From Rhizobium sp. C4 (GTDB taxonomy: Bacteria; Pseudomonadota; Alphaproteobacteria; Rhizobiales; Rhizobiaceae), in the NCBI RefSeq assembly GCF_021026315.1, contig NZ_JAJNCX010000005.1:268555-332554 (forward strand): DNA of 64,000 nucleotides, given 5' to 3'. How positions within the stretch are numbered: position 1 is the stretch's first letter; the number at the start of each line of letters is the position of its first letter. Below are positions 34,284 through 43,772 of the stretch, piece by piece. The position numbers were made by a program, and so were the translations under genes. Below the pieces are notes generated by a model. That model was not told the DNA's origin, did not search any database, and saw only the letters and a program-made list of their open reading frames with translations.

Positions 34284-34342
34284 AAAGCAATTCCAGCGAA
34301 AGTGGGAACCGGTTTCGCGTCCGGAATTGCGAAAAACAAAGA
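34284..34342. repeat. Rhizobial intercistronic palindromic repeat, copy 3
   Basis: AAGCAATTCCAGCGAAAGTG through ACCGGTTTCGCGTCCGGAAT, ending AAAAACAAAGATG. Nearly the same as copy 2 over the first 50 bases. It sits between the ATPase and permease cistrons of the SsuABC-like operon, like copy 1 in the liv operon. Confidence 0.8.
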
Positions 34343-34344
34343 TG

Positions 34345-35163
34345 TCACGCGGCTTCGCTGGCGCGGCGGTAGCTGGTTTCGACTTCCTGGCGCAGGTCTT
34401 CCCAGATCGTCTTGCAGTAATCGATGAAGCCCTGCTCGTAGCGGATTTCGGAGACGACGCGCGGGCGCGGCAGGTCGATCGTGTAGACGGATTTCACCGT
34501 CGCAGGCCCTGCAGTCAGCACATAGACCTTGTCGGCCAGCGCCACCGCCTCTTCGAGGTCATGCGTGACGAAGACCACGGAGGCCTGCCGTTCGGCCCAG
34601 AGCTTCAGGAGCTCCTCGTGCATGACGGTGCGTGTCTGTACGTCCAGCGCCGAGAAGGGCTCGTCCATCAGCAGGATTTCCGGCTCGTTGATGAAGGTCT
34701 GCGCCAGTGAGACGCGCTTGCGCATGCCGCCGGAAAGCTGGTGGGGATAGTGATACAGGAACTTTGAAAGCCCGACGCGGGCGAGCCAGTCCTTCGCCAT
34801 CTTTTCCGCTTCCGCCTTGGAGCGGCCACGGAAGAGGGGGCCGGCCATGACGTTTTCGATGACATTCTTCCAGGGGAAGAGCGCATCCTTCTGGAAGGCA
34901 AAGCCAACGCGCGGGTCGATGCCGTTCACCGGCGCGCCCATCAGGCGAACCTCGCCGGCAGAGGGCCTCGCAAGGCCGGTCACGAGATTCAGCGTCGTCG
35001 ACTTGCCGCAGCCGGTCGGGCCGACAACGGCGACGAATTCGCCGCGCTCCACCGTCATGTTGAAATCGCGGATAGCGGTCAGCGACTTGCCGGTGGGTGA
35101 AACGAAGCGGCGGGTGATGTTGATCAGCTCGATGGCCGGGGGGCCGGACTGTCTGTCGGACAT
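34345..35163 (-). CDS. ABC transporter ATPase (SsuB-like)
   Basis: A 272-residue ATPase. Walker [10 protein letters not shown] at residues 48-56, signature [13 protein letters not shown], Walker [13 protein letters not shown] and H-loop [11 protein letters not shown] are all present. ATG 35163 ([20 protein letters not shown]) is chosen because upstream codons lack homology. It lies between the binding protein and the permease in one operon. Confidence 0.92.
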   Translation of the reverse strand: MSDRQSGPPAIELINITRRFVSPTGKSLTAIRDFNMTVERGEFVAVVGPTGCGKSTTLNLVTGLARPSAGEVRLMGAPVNGIDPRVGFAFQKDALFPWKNVIENVMAGPLFRGRSKAEAEKMAKDWLARVGLSKFLYHYPHQLSGGMRKRVSLAQTFINEPEILLMDEPFSALDVQTRTVMHEELLKLWAERQASVVFVTHDLEEAVALADKVYVLTAGPATVKSVYTIDLPRPRVVSEIRYEQGFIDYCKTIWEDLRQEVETSYRRASEAA

Positions 35164-35253
35164 GGGGCATCCTTTCCGCGCGGCGTCGCGCAGGCGAACT
35201 AAGGTCGGGAGCGCCTCCGCCGGTTGGGGCAGAGGCACGGATTGGGTGGTGGT

Positions 35254-36270
35254 TTACTTCGCGGCCTTCACGAATTCGGTCGTGTAGGTCTTGGCAAGAT
35301 CGATCTGCTTGCCCTGTACATTCTTGGAGAAGGCGGAGAGAACGGCGAGAACCGTCTTCGGGCCATCTTCCGGCATCACGCCGTCCGGCGTGAACATGCC
35401 CTTGCCGGCGTCGAGGGCTGCGACATAGCCGTCCTTGTCGCCGACATAGAAATCCTTCGGCATCTTTTCGGCAATTTCGGCCGCCGAATGCGTGTTGATG
35501 AATTTCAGCGTCTTGACGAAGGCATTGGCAAGCTTCTGTACTTCCGGCTTGTGGGCGTTGACCCAGTTGGTTTCCATGTAGAGCGAGGCGGCCGGATAGG
35601 TGCCGCCGAGCGCTGCACGCGCGCCTTCGACCGTGCGCATGTCGACGAGAACGCGGGCCTCGTTGGTCTTGAGCAGGCGCGAGATGGTCGGCTCGGTTGT
35701 CATGCCGGCCTGGATCTTGTCCTGCTGCATGGCGGCGATGAAGGTTCCCCCAGCGCCGACGGGAACAGACACCGTGTCGCCCGGCTTCAGGCCAGCCTTC
35801 GAAGCCATGTATTGCGTCAGGAAATTGGTGGAGGAGCCGAGCCCGGTCACGCCGAGATTCTTGCCCTTGAGGTCGCCGAAGCTCTTGATGTCGGGATATT
35901 TGTTGGAGACGAGTTCGACTTCGCCCGGCGCCTGGCTGAACTGAACGATGGATTCGACGAACTTGCCCTTGGCCTGAAGGTCGACGCAATGGTCGTAGAA
36001 GCCGACAACGCCCTGCACTGCACCGGCCAGAAGCTGGTTTTCCGCGTCAACGCCGGCCGCCTCGTTCAGGAGTTCGACATCGAGGCCTTCATCCTTGAAG
36101 TAACCGAGCGACTCGGCGAGCTTGGCGGGCAGGTAGATCTGCTTCTCATAGCCGCCGACCATGATGGTGATCTTGTCGGCAGCGCTTGCCAGCGACGTGG
36201 CGGCCAGAAGCGTGAGTACGGTGAGCGTGGAACCCGCAATTGCGCGCACGGCTTTACGATTGAAAGTCAT
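35254..36270 (-). CDS. ABC transporter substrate-binding protein (SsuA/NMT1-like)
   Basis: A 338-residue exported binding protein. The signal peptide ends near ATSLASA, and the mature part begins DKITIMVGGYEKQIYLPAKL, the NMT1-like opening. Tracts such as GDLKGKNLGVTGLGSSTNFL and EPTISRLLKTNEA are typical of nitrate/sulfonate/taurine binding proteins. It is the first gene of a three-gene importer; the ligand is not evident. The two-component system encoded upstream on the other strand might sense the same compound. Confidence 0.9.
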   Translation of the reverse strand: MTFNRKAVRAIAGSTLTVLTLLAATSLASAADKITIMVGGYEKQIYLPAKLAESLGYFKDEGLDVELLNEAAGVDAENQLLAGAVQGVVGFYDHCVDLQAKGKFVESIVQFSQAPGEVELVSNKYPDIKSFGDLKGKNLGVTGLGSSTNFLTQYMASKAGLKPGDTVSVPVGAGGTFIAAMQQDKIQAGMTTEPTISRLLKTNEARVLVDMRTVEGARAALGGTYPAASLYMETNWVNAHKPEVQKLANAFVKTLKFINTHSAAEIAEKMPKDFYVGDKDGYVAALDAGKGMFTPDGVMPEDGPKTVLAVLSAFSKNVQGKQIDLAKTYTTEFVKAAK

Positions 36271-36684
36271 TATTTCCTCCCGGTTGATACATGCCAAGGC
36301 AATCATCCCGATCGCCTTCTCCTCAGCATGTAGGCATACCTAGCAGGCCAAGCTTTCAATCAGCTTTCAGAGAAAAAGAACGTGAGTTCCATTATAAACG
36401 ATCAACCTAAAGTGTGTAGCCGAGGGCAGATTCCAATTTCAAATGCAACGAAGACTATAATGGGCCTGATTTCAGGAGGATGGAATGGCCCGCTTTTTTG
36501 TGCGGTTGAGTTGGGATGAACGGCGCAGCGGCTGGCGGCGGCTCGCCAGCGCCAGGATCGCAAACTGCTGCGCGATCCTTTTGTTGCGCGCAACGAAGTA
36601 TCGACGGCTGTTCACGCAAAGCGCAACGACCGGTTTTGAATTGTCAGCTTGATTGTCTGATGTCCGAGACGAGGTGAAAGGCGG
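36271..36684. other. Intergenic region, no gene recognised
   Basis: Upstream region of the SsuA-like gene followed by sequence without any family resemblance; frames here have no plausible start sites. It probably holds the importer promoter and the edge of an inserted or deleted segment that ends in the IS6 fragment. Confidence 0.4.
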
Positions 36685-37029
36685 CTATCGAGGTGTCCTG
36701 CGCCATGGCAGCAATTTCATCCTCGACTTCCAAACTGGAACGTTGGGAAGCAGCTCCACATCGGACCTTTCATGCAAGGTGTAAAATATCATATTATTTT
36801 GGACGTATAGCTCTCTTAACGAAGGGGTCGCGGGTTCATATCCCTTCGGCAGCCACAACATCTCCTCGAAGCCGCGTTCACGAAACATTTCCTCAAGGTC
36901 ACGATATCTGAGCGGATAACGCAAATACCAGGTCACCGCCTGCATAATCAGCCATGCCTCTGAATGACGCCCTTTGAAATCGTCCTTCGATTGGCGCGTC
37001 AGCTTTTCGGCAATGGCATTCAGAGTCAT
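36685..37029 (-). pseudogene. IS6-family transposase N-terminal fragment
   Basis: The minus strand encodes DDFKGRHSEAWLIMQAVTWY and LRYPLRYRDLEEMFRERGFE, the conserved start of IS6-family (IS26-like) DDE transposases, before the catalytic core. After ERGFE the homology stops and unrelated codons follow (WLPKGYEPATPSL), so about 50 of about 230 residues remain. No terminal inverted repeats are seen. Confidence 0.7.
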
Positions 37030-37475
37030 GGCTATGCTTCGACATTGGGAACGGTAATTTCCCTGCCGATCGTCAACAGCGCGTCACCCACGGAAACTTG
37101 CGACAGGCCCTCTCTGCGACCATACCAAAAGTTTGCGACAAAGCCCCACGGATGGCTCTTCATGGCTGCCTTGCAAGCAGGCTCTTTCAGAGTTGACTCG
37201 TGTTAACTCCTCACCTAATACTCTAGAATATAAGAAACGGGAGTTGCAGGCTTGCTGCGGAGGCGCTGCGCCTTGGCTTACCGGCAGGGGGCAGAAAAAT
37301 GTGGTTTGGGGAGAGTGGGATGGAGCAGGTGCGATGAATTCTTGCGGCATTTCTGGGCCTCGATCGAAGAACGGCATTTCTCTCGGGGGCAAGAGAAGGT
37401 GCCAGATCCAGCCGTTGTGGGTTCATCCCCTGCTGTGGTCTTCATGCGCATTATCGTTGGGAGCGAATCTCTAAT
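37030..37475. other. Leader/promoter region of the LIV-type importer operon
   Basis: About 445 bp without a convincing gene. It contains the regulon element at 37219-37234, so the transcript has a leader of roughly 235 nt before the permease start. No other structure was recognised. Confidence 0.5.
37217..37236 (+). promoter_or_regulatory. Regulon element/promoter 1 (importer operon)
   Basis: ACTCTAGAATATAAG with a -10-like TATAAG at 37229-37234. It matches the ATnCTAGnAT dyad at nine of ten positions. No good -35 at 16-18 bp is visible; TTAACT at 37203 is 20 bp away. Identical in its 15 core bases to the element in front of the SDR gene. Confidence 0.65.
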
Positions 37476-38525
37476 ATGGAATTTGATATTGCCCTGCTTC
37501 TTCTACGCGAAGGAGTTGCTGGCGGCGCGATTTATGCGCTGCTTTCTCTAGGCACGGTGCTTGTCTTCAACATAACGCGCATCGCGTTTGTTTCGTATGG
37601 CGACCTCATTGCCTATTCCGTGCTGACACTGGCGTCGATCCAGGCAAATACGCTCCCCGGGACAGTCTGGCTTATTCTGATCCTGTCAGGTCTTGCGCTG
37701 TTCATGGAGGCGGTGGAACTCTATCGTCGGAAACGCTTGTCGAAGTTCTGGCGGTCGGCGGTTTCCTATGGCGTATTGCCCTGTGCGCCGGTTGTCGTGG
37801 CGGCTGTGCTGCCAACCTACGAATTGCCGATGGCTGTTCAAATCGCGCTGACATTTGCTCTTATTCTGCCGCTTGGTCCATTGATGTATCGCGTTGTCTT
37901 CCAGCCGATGCGCTCTGCATCCGTGCTTACGCTGCTGATGACCGCTGCGGTCGTTCATTTTCCGATGGCCGGTGTTGCGCTGCTGTTCTTTGGGGCGGAG
38001 GGCTACAGGACAAAGGAATATATCAGCGGCAGTGTCACGATCGGGAGCCTTGAGATCCCGGCAGCCAATATCGTCGTGTTGATCGCTCTGGCTATCATAG
38101 CCATCAGTCTCTACTTTTTCTTCGAGCGAACATTGTGGGGCAAGGGGCTGCGTGCCACTGCTGTGAACGGTGTCGGCGCGCGTCTCGTTGGAATTCGCGT
38201 CGCCTCGGCCGGCAATTCGGCCTTCCTCATTGCGGCCGGGCTCGCGGCGATTTCGGGAATTCTGATCGGGCCCAATCTGACTGTCTATTCGGATACTGGC
38301 TTCCTGATCGGTCTGAAAGGCTTTGTCGGCGCCGCTATCGGTGGAATTGCCAGCTATCCGCTAGCCCTGTTCGGCTCGCTCCTTGTCGGCATCATCGAGT
38401 CCTTTGGATCCTTCTACTCCAGTGCCTTGAAGGATGTGGCAGTCTTTGCGCTGTTGATACCGATCGTCCTCTTGCGCGGCTTGTCGGTCCATTCTGAAGT
38501 TGAAGAAGAAGAGGAGGAGCTCTGA
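37476..38525 (+). CDS. LIV-type ABC transporter permease (LivH)
   Basis: A 349-residue LivH-family permease: REGVAGGAIYALLSLGTVLV and FVSYGDLIAYSVLT at the start, and the C-terminal FIGAAIGGIASYPLALFG-type block (GLKGFVGAAIGGIASYPLAL). Longer than usual because of an insert near residues 75-125 with two extra hydrophobic segments. The protein ends in an acidic tail (EVEEEEEEL). It overlaps the next gene by one base. First gene of a three-gene importer that works with the separately encoded binding protein at 41477-42631. Confidence 0.9.
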   Translation: MEFDIALLLLREGVAGGAIYALLSLGTVLVFNITRIAFVSYGDLIAYSVLTLASIQANTLPGTVWLILILSGLALFMEAVELYRRKRLSKFWRSAVSYGVLPCAPVVVAAVLPTYELPMAVQIALTFALILPLGPLMYRVVFQPMRSASVLTLLMTAAVVHFPMAGVALLFFGAEGYRTKEYISGSVTIGSLEIPAANIVVLIALAIIAISLYFFFERTLWGKGLRATAVNGVGARLVGIRVASAGNSAFLIAAGLAAISGILIGPNLTVYSDTGFLIGLKGFVGAAIGGIASYPLALFGSLLVGIIESFGSFYSSALKDVAVFALLIPIVLLRGLSVHSEVEEEEEEL

Positions 38526-40288
38526 TGACCACGCGTTCCGTGATTTTGAGCCTCGCCGTACTGATTTTTGTCGTGCTTGCGCCCTATGTTCTAGGCAGCT
38601 TTTACATTGCGATCCTGAACTTCGTCGGGATCTATTCGATTGTCGCAATCGGTATTGTCATTCTCACCGGTTCGGGAGGGCTGATCTCCTTTGGACAGTC
38701 GGCGTTTGTGGGCCTGGGGGCCTATGCGACCGCCGTTTTGAGCGCTAAGCTCGGCTTTTCGCCCTGGATGGGACTGCCTGTCGCATTGGCCGTGTCTGCG
38801 TTTACCGCAGCGGTTCTCGGCATGGTGACCCTGCATCTGTCTGGCCACTATCTTGCGCTTGTGACGCTAGCCTGGGGGATGGTGATCACGCTTCTGTTCG
38901 GCAATCTGGAGGAACTGGGCGGACACACAGGCATTAGCGATATCCCTGCGCTTTCCATTGCGGGCATTTCCCTGGCGCCTCAGGAGCGGTATTTCTATCT
39001 TGTCGCCGTCTGCCTCATCCTTGTCATGCTGGGCACGACATTTTTGATGCAATCCCGGCAGGGGCGGGCGATCCGCTCGCTGAAGGGCGGCGAGACGCTG
39101 GTCACGAGCCTCGGGATCAGCCAGTTCCGCATCCGGCTGGGAATATTCGTCATCTCCGCGCTGCTGGCCGGGCTTGCCGGATGGCTATATGCGCATTCGC
39201 AGCGTTATGTCGGACCGGATCCTTTCAGCATCCAGACAGGCATCGAGTTTCTGCTGATGGCGGTGATCGGCGGTTCGGGCCACATTGCCGGGGCGGTCAT
39301 CGGGGCCACCCTGTTCACCTCGCTGCACTCCATCCTGCAGGATCTTTTGCCGCTGGTAACCTCGCGGGCCGGCAATATTGAAAAGATCATCTACGGATGC
39401 CTTTTCATCCTGGTTCTGCAGCATGCCAGGTCCGGTATTGTCGGCATGCTGCCGCGCTTCACACCGCGTAAAAGCGAACCCGTCGCACAGACAGCCGAAC
39501 CCCTGGCGCGCCGCTCTCTGCCGATGCGCGGCGAGCCGCTGCTTCAGGTCTCGGGTCTGTCGAAGAGGTTTGGTGGTCTGACGGCTGTCGACAACGTCAA
39601 CTTCGATGTTCGGGCGGGCGAGATCGTCGCGCTCATCGGCCCCAATGGCGCAGGCAAAAGCACGACCTTCAACCTGATTTCGGGAGCCCTGCGACCTACG
39701 AAGGGAACCGTGACGTTCTCGGGCGAGAATCTGACGACCGAGAAGCCGGTCAATCTCGTCAAAGCCGGCGTGGCGCGCACGTTCCAGCATGTGAAGTTGC
39801 GGCCCAATATGTCGCTGCTGGAGAATGTCATGCTTGGCGCATATTCCAGAACGAAAACGGGATTTCTGGCTGGTGCGCTGCACCTCGATACGGCCGTCGA
39901 GAAGCAATTGCGAGCAGAGGCGGCCTTCCAGCTCCAACGTATCGGGCTTCTCGAACGGGCGAACGATATGGTGAGCAGCCTGCCGCTTGGTCAACAGCGC
40001 GCCGTCGAGATCGCCAGGGCTCTGGCCTCCGACCCTGTCATTCTTCTGCTCGATGAGCCGGCAGCAGGTTTGCGCCGTCTTGAGAAGGACCAGCTGAGCC
40101 AGTTGCTCAAGGAGATATCCGCCGCCGGAGTGACCCTCTTGCTCGTCGAGCATGACATGGAATTCGTCATGGGCTTGGTCGATCGCATCATCATGCTGGA
40201 CTTTGGCAAGCAGCGTGCGGAAGGAACGCCGGAGGAAATACGTTCCAACCCCGTCGTCCGTGAAGCCTATCTGGGAGGCATTCTTTGA
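38525..40288 (+). CDS. LIV-type permease-ATPase fusion (LivM-LivG)
   Basis: A 587-residue fusion. Residues 1-315 are a LivM-type permease (TGSGGLISFGQSAFVGLGAY), a linker of about 20 residues follows, and residues 337-587 are a LivG-type ATPase with Walker A GPNGAGKST at 372-380, signature LPLGQQRAVE and Walker B ILLLDEPAAGL. Natural LivM-LivG fusions are known and need only one LivF and one LivH partner. ATG 38525 overlaps the preceding stop by a base. Confidence 0.92.
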   Translation: MTTRSVILSLAVLIFVVLAPYVLGSFYIAILNFVGIYSIVAIGIVILTGSGGLISFGQSAFVGLGAYATAVLSAKLGFSPWMGLPVALAVSAFTAAVLGMVTLHLSGHYLALVTLAWGMVITLLFGNLEELGGHTGISDIPALSIAGISLAPQERYFYLVAVCLILVMLGTTFLMQSRQGRAIRSLKGGETLVTSLGISQFRIRLGIFVISALLAGLAGWLYAHSQRYVGPDPFSIQTGIEFLLMAVIGGSGHIAGAVIGATLFTSLHSILQDLLPLVTSRAGNIEKIIYGCLFILVLQHARSGIVGMLPRFTPRKSEPVAQTAEPLARRSLPMRGEPLLQVSGLSKRFGGLTAVDNVNFDVRAGEIVALIGPNGAGKSTTFNLISGALRPTKGTVTFSGENLTTEKPVNLVKAGVARTFQHVKLRPNMSLLENVMLGAYSRTKTGFLAGALHLDTAVEKQLRAEAAFQLQRIGLLERANDMVSSLPLGQQRAVEIARALASDPVILLLDEPAAGLRRLEKDQLSQLLKEISAAGVTLLLVEHDMEFVMGLVDRIIMLDFGKQRAEGTPEEIRSNPVVREAYLGGIL

Positions 40289-41001
40289 ACTCTATTCTCA
40301 AGGTGCGCGACGCGCAGGTCAGCTATGGCAGGATCGCTGCGGTACAGGGCGCGAGCGTCGATGTGTCGGCCGGAACCATGGTGACGATCATCGGGGCAAA
40401 CGGGGCAGGCAAGACAACATTGCTGAATGCAGCGGTGGGTCTGATCCCTGCATCCGGATATTTCGAATTCGACGGATGCGCGCTCGATCTGCTCGATGTT
40501 GAAGACAGGGCGGAAATGGGCCTGTGCCTTGTTCCCGAACGCCGCGAGCTCTTCGGCTCGATGTCGGTCGAGGACAATCTGCAGCTCGGATATTATGTTC
40601 ACCGCAGGAAACGTGCCGGGCTGAATGCGAGGCTGGCGGATGTATTCGACTTCTTTCCCAAACTTGCCGAACGTCGCAAACAACAGGCGAGCACTCTTTC
40701 GGGCGGCGAACGCCAGATGCTGGCGCTCGGGCGCGCGCTCATGAGCCAGCCACGGCTCTTGATGCTGGATGAGCCAAGTCTCGGTCTTGCTCCGCTGATC
40801 GTTCAGGAGATCTTCCGGATTATCCGCGAGTTGAAGGCGGCCGGCGTGGCGATCCTGCTTGTCGAGCAGAATGCTCGTGCCGCGCTGGAATGCGCGGACT
40901 ATGGCTACCTGATGGAGACGGGCGAGATCACGCTGCAGAACACCGCCAGTGAATTGTTGAAAGATCCTCGTCTTGCGAAGGCCTACCTGGGCGGCGCGTG
41001 A
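40285..41001 (+). CDS. LIV-type ABC transporter ATPase (LivF)
   Basis: A 238-residue ATPase starting with TTG 40285, which overlaps the upstream TGA (TTGA). Walker A GANGAGKTT, signature LSGGERQ and Walker B LLMLDEPSLGLAP are LivF-like. Last gene of the importer operon. Confidence 0.92.
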   Translation: MNSILKVRDAQVSYGRIAAVQGASVDVSAGTMVTIIGANGAGKTTLLNAAVGLIPASGYFEFDGCALDLLDVEDRAEMGLCLVPERRELFGSMSVEDNLQLGYYVHRRKRAGLNARLADVFDFFPKLAERRKQQASTLSGGERQMLALGRALMSQPRLLMLDEPSLGLAPLIVQEIFRIIRELKAAGVAILLVEQNARAALECADYGYLMETGEITLQNTASELLKDPRLAKAYLGGA

Positions 41002-41157
41002 GTTTGATCGCACGGGTCGGAAACACGGCATTCGCTGCGGCTGTTTCCGGCAGGGTCGCTAAAGCTTTATCCCTCAGTTTTGAAATGACCTGACCAATTA
41101 TCAGTAGAGCATCTCGCAAAGTCCACTTTCTGTGGTGGTTCTTGTGTCTCGTTTCCT

Positions 41158-41400
41158 ATGACATGGCCATTGTGTGCATGTCGGTCATGCATGCTTTCCG
41201 ACGGAGCGGCTCAAAGCCGGAAGCGCTTCGACAGCATGATCGGTGACGTGGCGGGAACCGTGATTTCCGCCCAGGCTCTCGTGATCAACGTGGCTGGGAG
41301 CATCCTGTTCATCGCCTTTGCGGCGATCATGATTGCCTTTCCATCAGACGTCCCGCTGAAGCTCTGCCTCGACACAAAGCTTGTGATTGCGCTCAAGTAA
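41158..41400 (+). CDS. Small hypothetical membrane-like protein (uncertain)
   Basis: An 80-codon frame. The second half contains one hydrophobic stretch (LVINVAGSILFIAFAAIMIA). It ends exactly at the base of the hairpin at 41401, which favours a real transcript end, but there is no ribosome site and no family match that I know. It may be non-coding spacer. Confidence 0.25.
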   Translation: MTWPLCACRSCMLSDGAAQSRKRFDSMIGDVAGTVISAQALVINVAGSILFIAFAAIMIAFPSDVPLKLCLDTKLVIALK

Positions 41401-41428
41401 ATGCGGCCACGGAATACCGTGGCCGCAT
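41401..41428. terminator. Strong hairpin terminator
   Basis: ATGCGGCCACGG and CCGTGGCCGCAT form a perfect 12-bp stem with the four-base loop AATA. It lies 48 bp after the stop of the convergent binding-protein gene (minus strand, ends 41477), for which it is the likely terminator, and it could also stop readthrough from the importer operon. Confidence 0.8.
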
Positions 41429-41476
41429 GTATTGTCTGGCTCGCCACTTCCTGTGTTCACCAGGAAGGCTGAAAGT

Positions 41477-42631
41477 TCACTGGCTGAGATAGGTCCACTT
41501 GCCGTCTTTGACGGTCACGAAGACGATGCTGTTCTCCTGAACGCCATAGGGTTGACCGGGCTTGAATTCATAGACGCCGATGCTGCCGACCAGGCCCTTG
41601 ATCGTGTGCAGGCGATCGCGAATAGCCACGCGAAATTCCTCGGTGCCCGGCTTTGCCACCTTCAGCGCTTCGGTTGCAACCATTTTCAGGACTACGCCGG
41701 AGTCATAGGCGGTCGGGTTCTGCGTGTCGGGCTGCACATTCGGATACAGTTTCGTGAACTGATCGTAGAGTTCGGTGACGGCCTTCTTCGACGGGTTGCT
41801 ATCCGGAATCTGGTGCGGAATAGCAATCAGGTAGGCGGCTGAAATAATGCCTTCCACCTTGGAGCCGCCAAGGCGCAGGAAATCCTGGTTCACTGCGACC
41901 GGAGCGTTATAGAGAGGCTTTGCATATCCCCGCTCACGCAACGTCACATTGGGCAACACGGCCGGGCTGCCGGAAGCGGCAATGAAAACGCCGTCTGGCT
42001 TGGCTGTGGAAATGCGCAGGGACTGACCGACGAAACTCGTGTCCGAGCGCGCGAAACGCTCGTCAGCCACAATTTCCAGGCCAGCCTCGGCGCAATCTTT
42101 CTTGAAGGCGGCAAACGCCGTGTCGCCGTAGACGTCGTTATAGCCGACAAAGGCAACCTTCTTGAGCCCGCTTTCCTTCATATGCTTGACGATCTGGGCA
42201 ACCCACATCGTGATCGGAGTCGAGAGGTTGATGAACCAGTCGCTCTTGTCGCCGAAGAGATCGAGTGCGGTGCCGGAGATCAAGGGCACCTTCAATTCTC
42301 CCAGAACAGGTGCAATGGCATAGCCGGTCGCCGCGTTTGTCGGGCCGATCAGAACGTCGACATGGTTTTCGGTGATCAGCTTTCTGACATTGCGCACCGC
42401 CGCAGACGGGTCTGACCCATCGTCTACGATGACGTAGCGGACCGGCTCCCCGGCGATTTCCTTCGGCAGAAGAGGAAGCGTCCTCTGAAAGGACGTGCCA
42501 AGCGCGGCGGCGGGGCCGGTCAGCGAGAATGTCCCCCCGACAACAATTTCAGCCTGCGCCTGAAATGCGGCGACCACGCTGACAACCGCGCCAATGCAGG
42601 CGCTAAACGCGAATTTTGATAGCTGTTTCAT
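41477..42631 (-). CDS. LIV-type ABC substrate-binding protein
   Basis: A 384-residue periplasmic binding protein. Signal peptide about residues 1-27 (ending FQAQA), mature start EIVVGGTFSLTGPAAALGTS, then the type I fold landmarks DDGSDPSAAVRNVRKLI, DVLIGPTNAATGYAIAPVL and FVGYNDVYGDTAFAAFKKD. ATG 42631 has GGGAGG upstream. It stands alone but shares the regulon element with the importer at 37476-41001, so it is the probable binding component. Ligand presumably the aromatic or ester compound degraded by the enzymes further right. Confidence 0.9.
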   Translation of the reverse strand: MKQLSKFAFSACIGAVVSVVAAFQAQAEIVVGGTFSLTGPAAALGTSFQRTLPLLPKEIAGEPVRYVIVDDGSDPSAAVRNVRKLITENHVDVLIGPTNAATGYAIAPVLGELKVPLISGTALDLFGDKSDWFINLSTPITMWVAQIVKHMKESGLKKVAFVGYNDVYGDTAFAAFKKDCAEAGLEIVADERFARSDTSFVGQSLRISTAKPDGVFIAASGSPAVLPNVTLRERGYAKPLYNAPVAVNQDFLRLGGSKVEGIISAAYLIAIPHQIPDSNPSKKAVTELYDQFTKLYPNVQPDTQNPTAYDSGVVLKMVATEALKVAKPGTEEFRVAIRDRLHTIKGLVGSIGVYEFKPGQPYGVQENSIVFVTVKDGKWTYLSQ

Positions 42632-42776
42632 GAAGTTCCTCCCTGATGTGGCTCATGCGGTCCAGGCATTTCCCCCCGGGTCGACAAGGCGTCTACATCC
42701 TGCCAAGGCGCCGCATGCGTGTAGGTCCCACAAGGCGGAGACCAAACAATGAGGTCCACGCCATGCTCCCAAGCTT

Positions 42777-42805
42777 CATATATTCTAGCATCTTACAAAT
42801 GTCAA
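42777..42805 (-). promoter_or_regulatory. Regulon element/promoter 2 (binding protein)
   Basis: On the minus strand TTGACA (-35), 17 bp, then TATATG (-10), with ATGCTAGAAT just upstream of the -10. Matches ATnCTAGnAT completely. Confidence 0.8.
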
Positions 42806-42872
42806 ACCTTACGCCCTTACTCGGCTAGACGCATGGCCGATCGACGCATGCAGGGAAAATCGACGTCCAGAA

Positions 42873-42901
42873 TTGACCGATGATAAATACTAGAATATAT
42901 A
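42873..42901 (+). promoter_or_regulatory. Regulon element/promoter 3 (doxX)
   Basis: TTGACC, 17 bp, TATATA, with ATACTAGAAT abutting the -10. A full match to ATnCTAGnAT. Placed divergent to promoter 2. The leader to the DoxX start at 43284 is about 380 nt and holds no recognisable gene. Confidence 0.8.
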
Positions 42902-43283
42902 AAACCGCGAGAGGTGGCGCCGACTGGGAGGTTGAACGCATCGTGCAGAAACAAGACAGGCCGTCGGGCCATTGCAATCGATCAATTTGTCCTCCCCGCG
43001 TGAGAGATGCTGCTTCTTGGGAGGCAACCATGAACTCGTTATTTTCAAATTGCAGCATGCACCGGATGCCCGTGCATCAGGCGGGGTGACGATCTCAGCC
43101 TTTCGAATATGAGAGCCTGATACGCTTTCGAGCTGCTCTTCGTTGGGAGCAACTGTTTTCCAGACACCAAGCGCTGCTTGCTGGGTTATGCCCGGCACGA
43201 TGCTGTGCGGCTCTGGATCATATCGAAGTCAAGACGGCAGCGCCTGCTGCTTAAGGGAAACGAGAACTCACTGGAGATATAGC

Positions 43284-43679
43284 ATGCCGAATTTCAACAG
43301 CTGGACGCCCAATGTTCTGGCCATTCTTCGCATTGTGACTGCGCTTCTTTTCCTGGAGCACGCCACGATGAAATTTCTGCATTTCCCGGCGGCCATCCCC
43401 GGCGTCGGAAGCCCAATGCCGACGCTTCTTCTGGTGGCCGGTCTCATTGAGGCCGTGACATCGGTTCTGATGCTCGTCGGCTATCAGACCCGCATAGCAG
43501 CCTTTATCGCGTCCGGTGAAATGGCCATTGCCTATTTCAAGGGTCACATGCCTTCCAGTTTCTGGCCCACGTTGAATATGGGTGAATCGGCAATCTTTTT
43601 CTGCTTCATCTTCCTCTACATCGCCTTTGCAGGCGGCGGCAGCTGGACGGTCGATGGTCTTCGCCGCTCGACTGTGTGA
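43284..43679 (+). CDS. DoxX-family membrane protein
   Basis: A 131-residue DoxX protein with four membrane segments. Family landmarks are RIVTALLFLEHATMKFLHFP, GLIEAVTSVLMLVGYQTRIA and the exit GGGSWTVDGL. ATG 43284 with GGAG upstream gives the normal N-terminus. DoxX proteins are often linked with redox or aromatic catabolism; their function is poorly defined. It lies alone under the regulon element. Confidence 0.87.
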   Translation: MPNFNSWTPNVLAILRIVTALLFLEHATMKFLHFPAAIPGVGSPMPTLLLVAGLIEAVTSVLMLVGYQTRIAAFIASGEMAIAYFKGHMPSSFWPTLNMGESAIFFCFIFLYIAFAGGGSWTVDGLRRSTV

Positions 43680-43717
43680 TTGCCCGCCGCAAAAAATCCG
43701 GCGCAACCAGGAATACA

Positions 43718-43756
43718 AAGAACCCGCCAGCCTCGATGCGAGACTGGCGGGTTCTT
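43718..43756. terminator. Bidirectional terminator
   Basis: AAGAACCCGCCAG (43718-43730) and CTGGCGGGTTCTT (43744-43756) are perfect 13-bp arms, with a further CTCG/CGAG pairing in the loop. It separates the convergent doxX and flavin reductase genes, and the T-rich ends on both sides support termination in both directions. Confidence 0.85.
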
Positions 43757-43772
43757 GATTCTGGGAGAGGTC

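Noticed and set aside
36817..36855. Sequence resembling the 3' end of a tRNA (GGGTTCATATCCC near a GCAGCCAC end)
   Set aside because: The T-stem does not pair well, no acceptor 5' partner or anticodon arm was found upstream, and it lies partly in the IS6 fragment.
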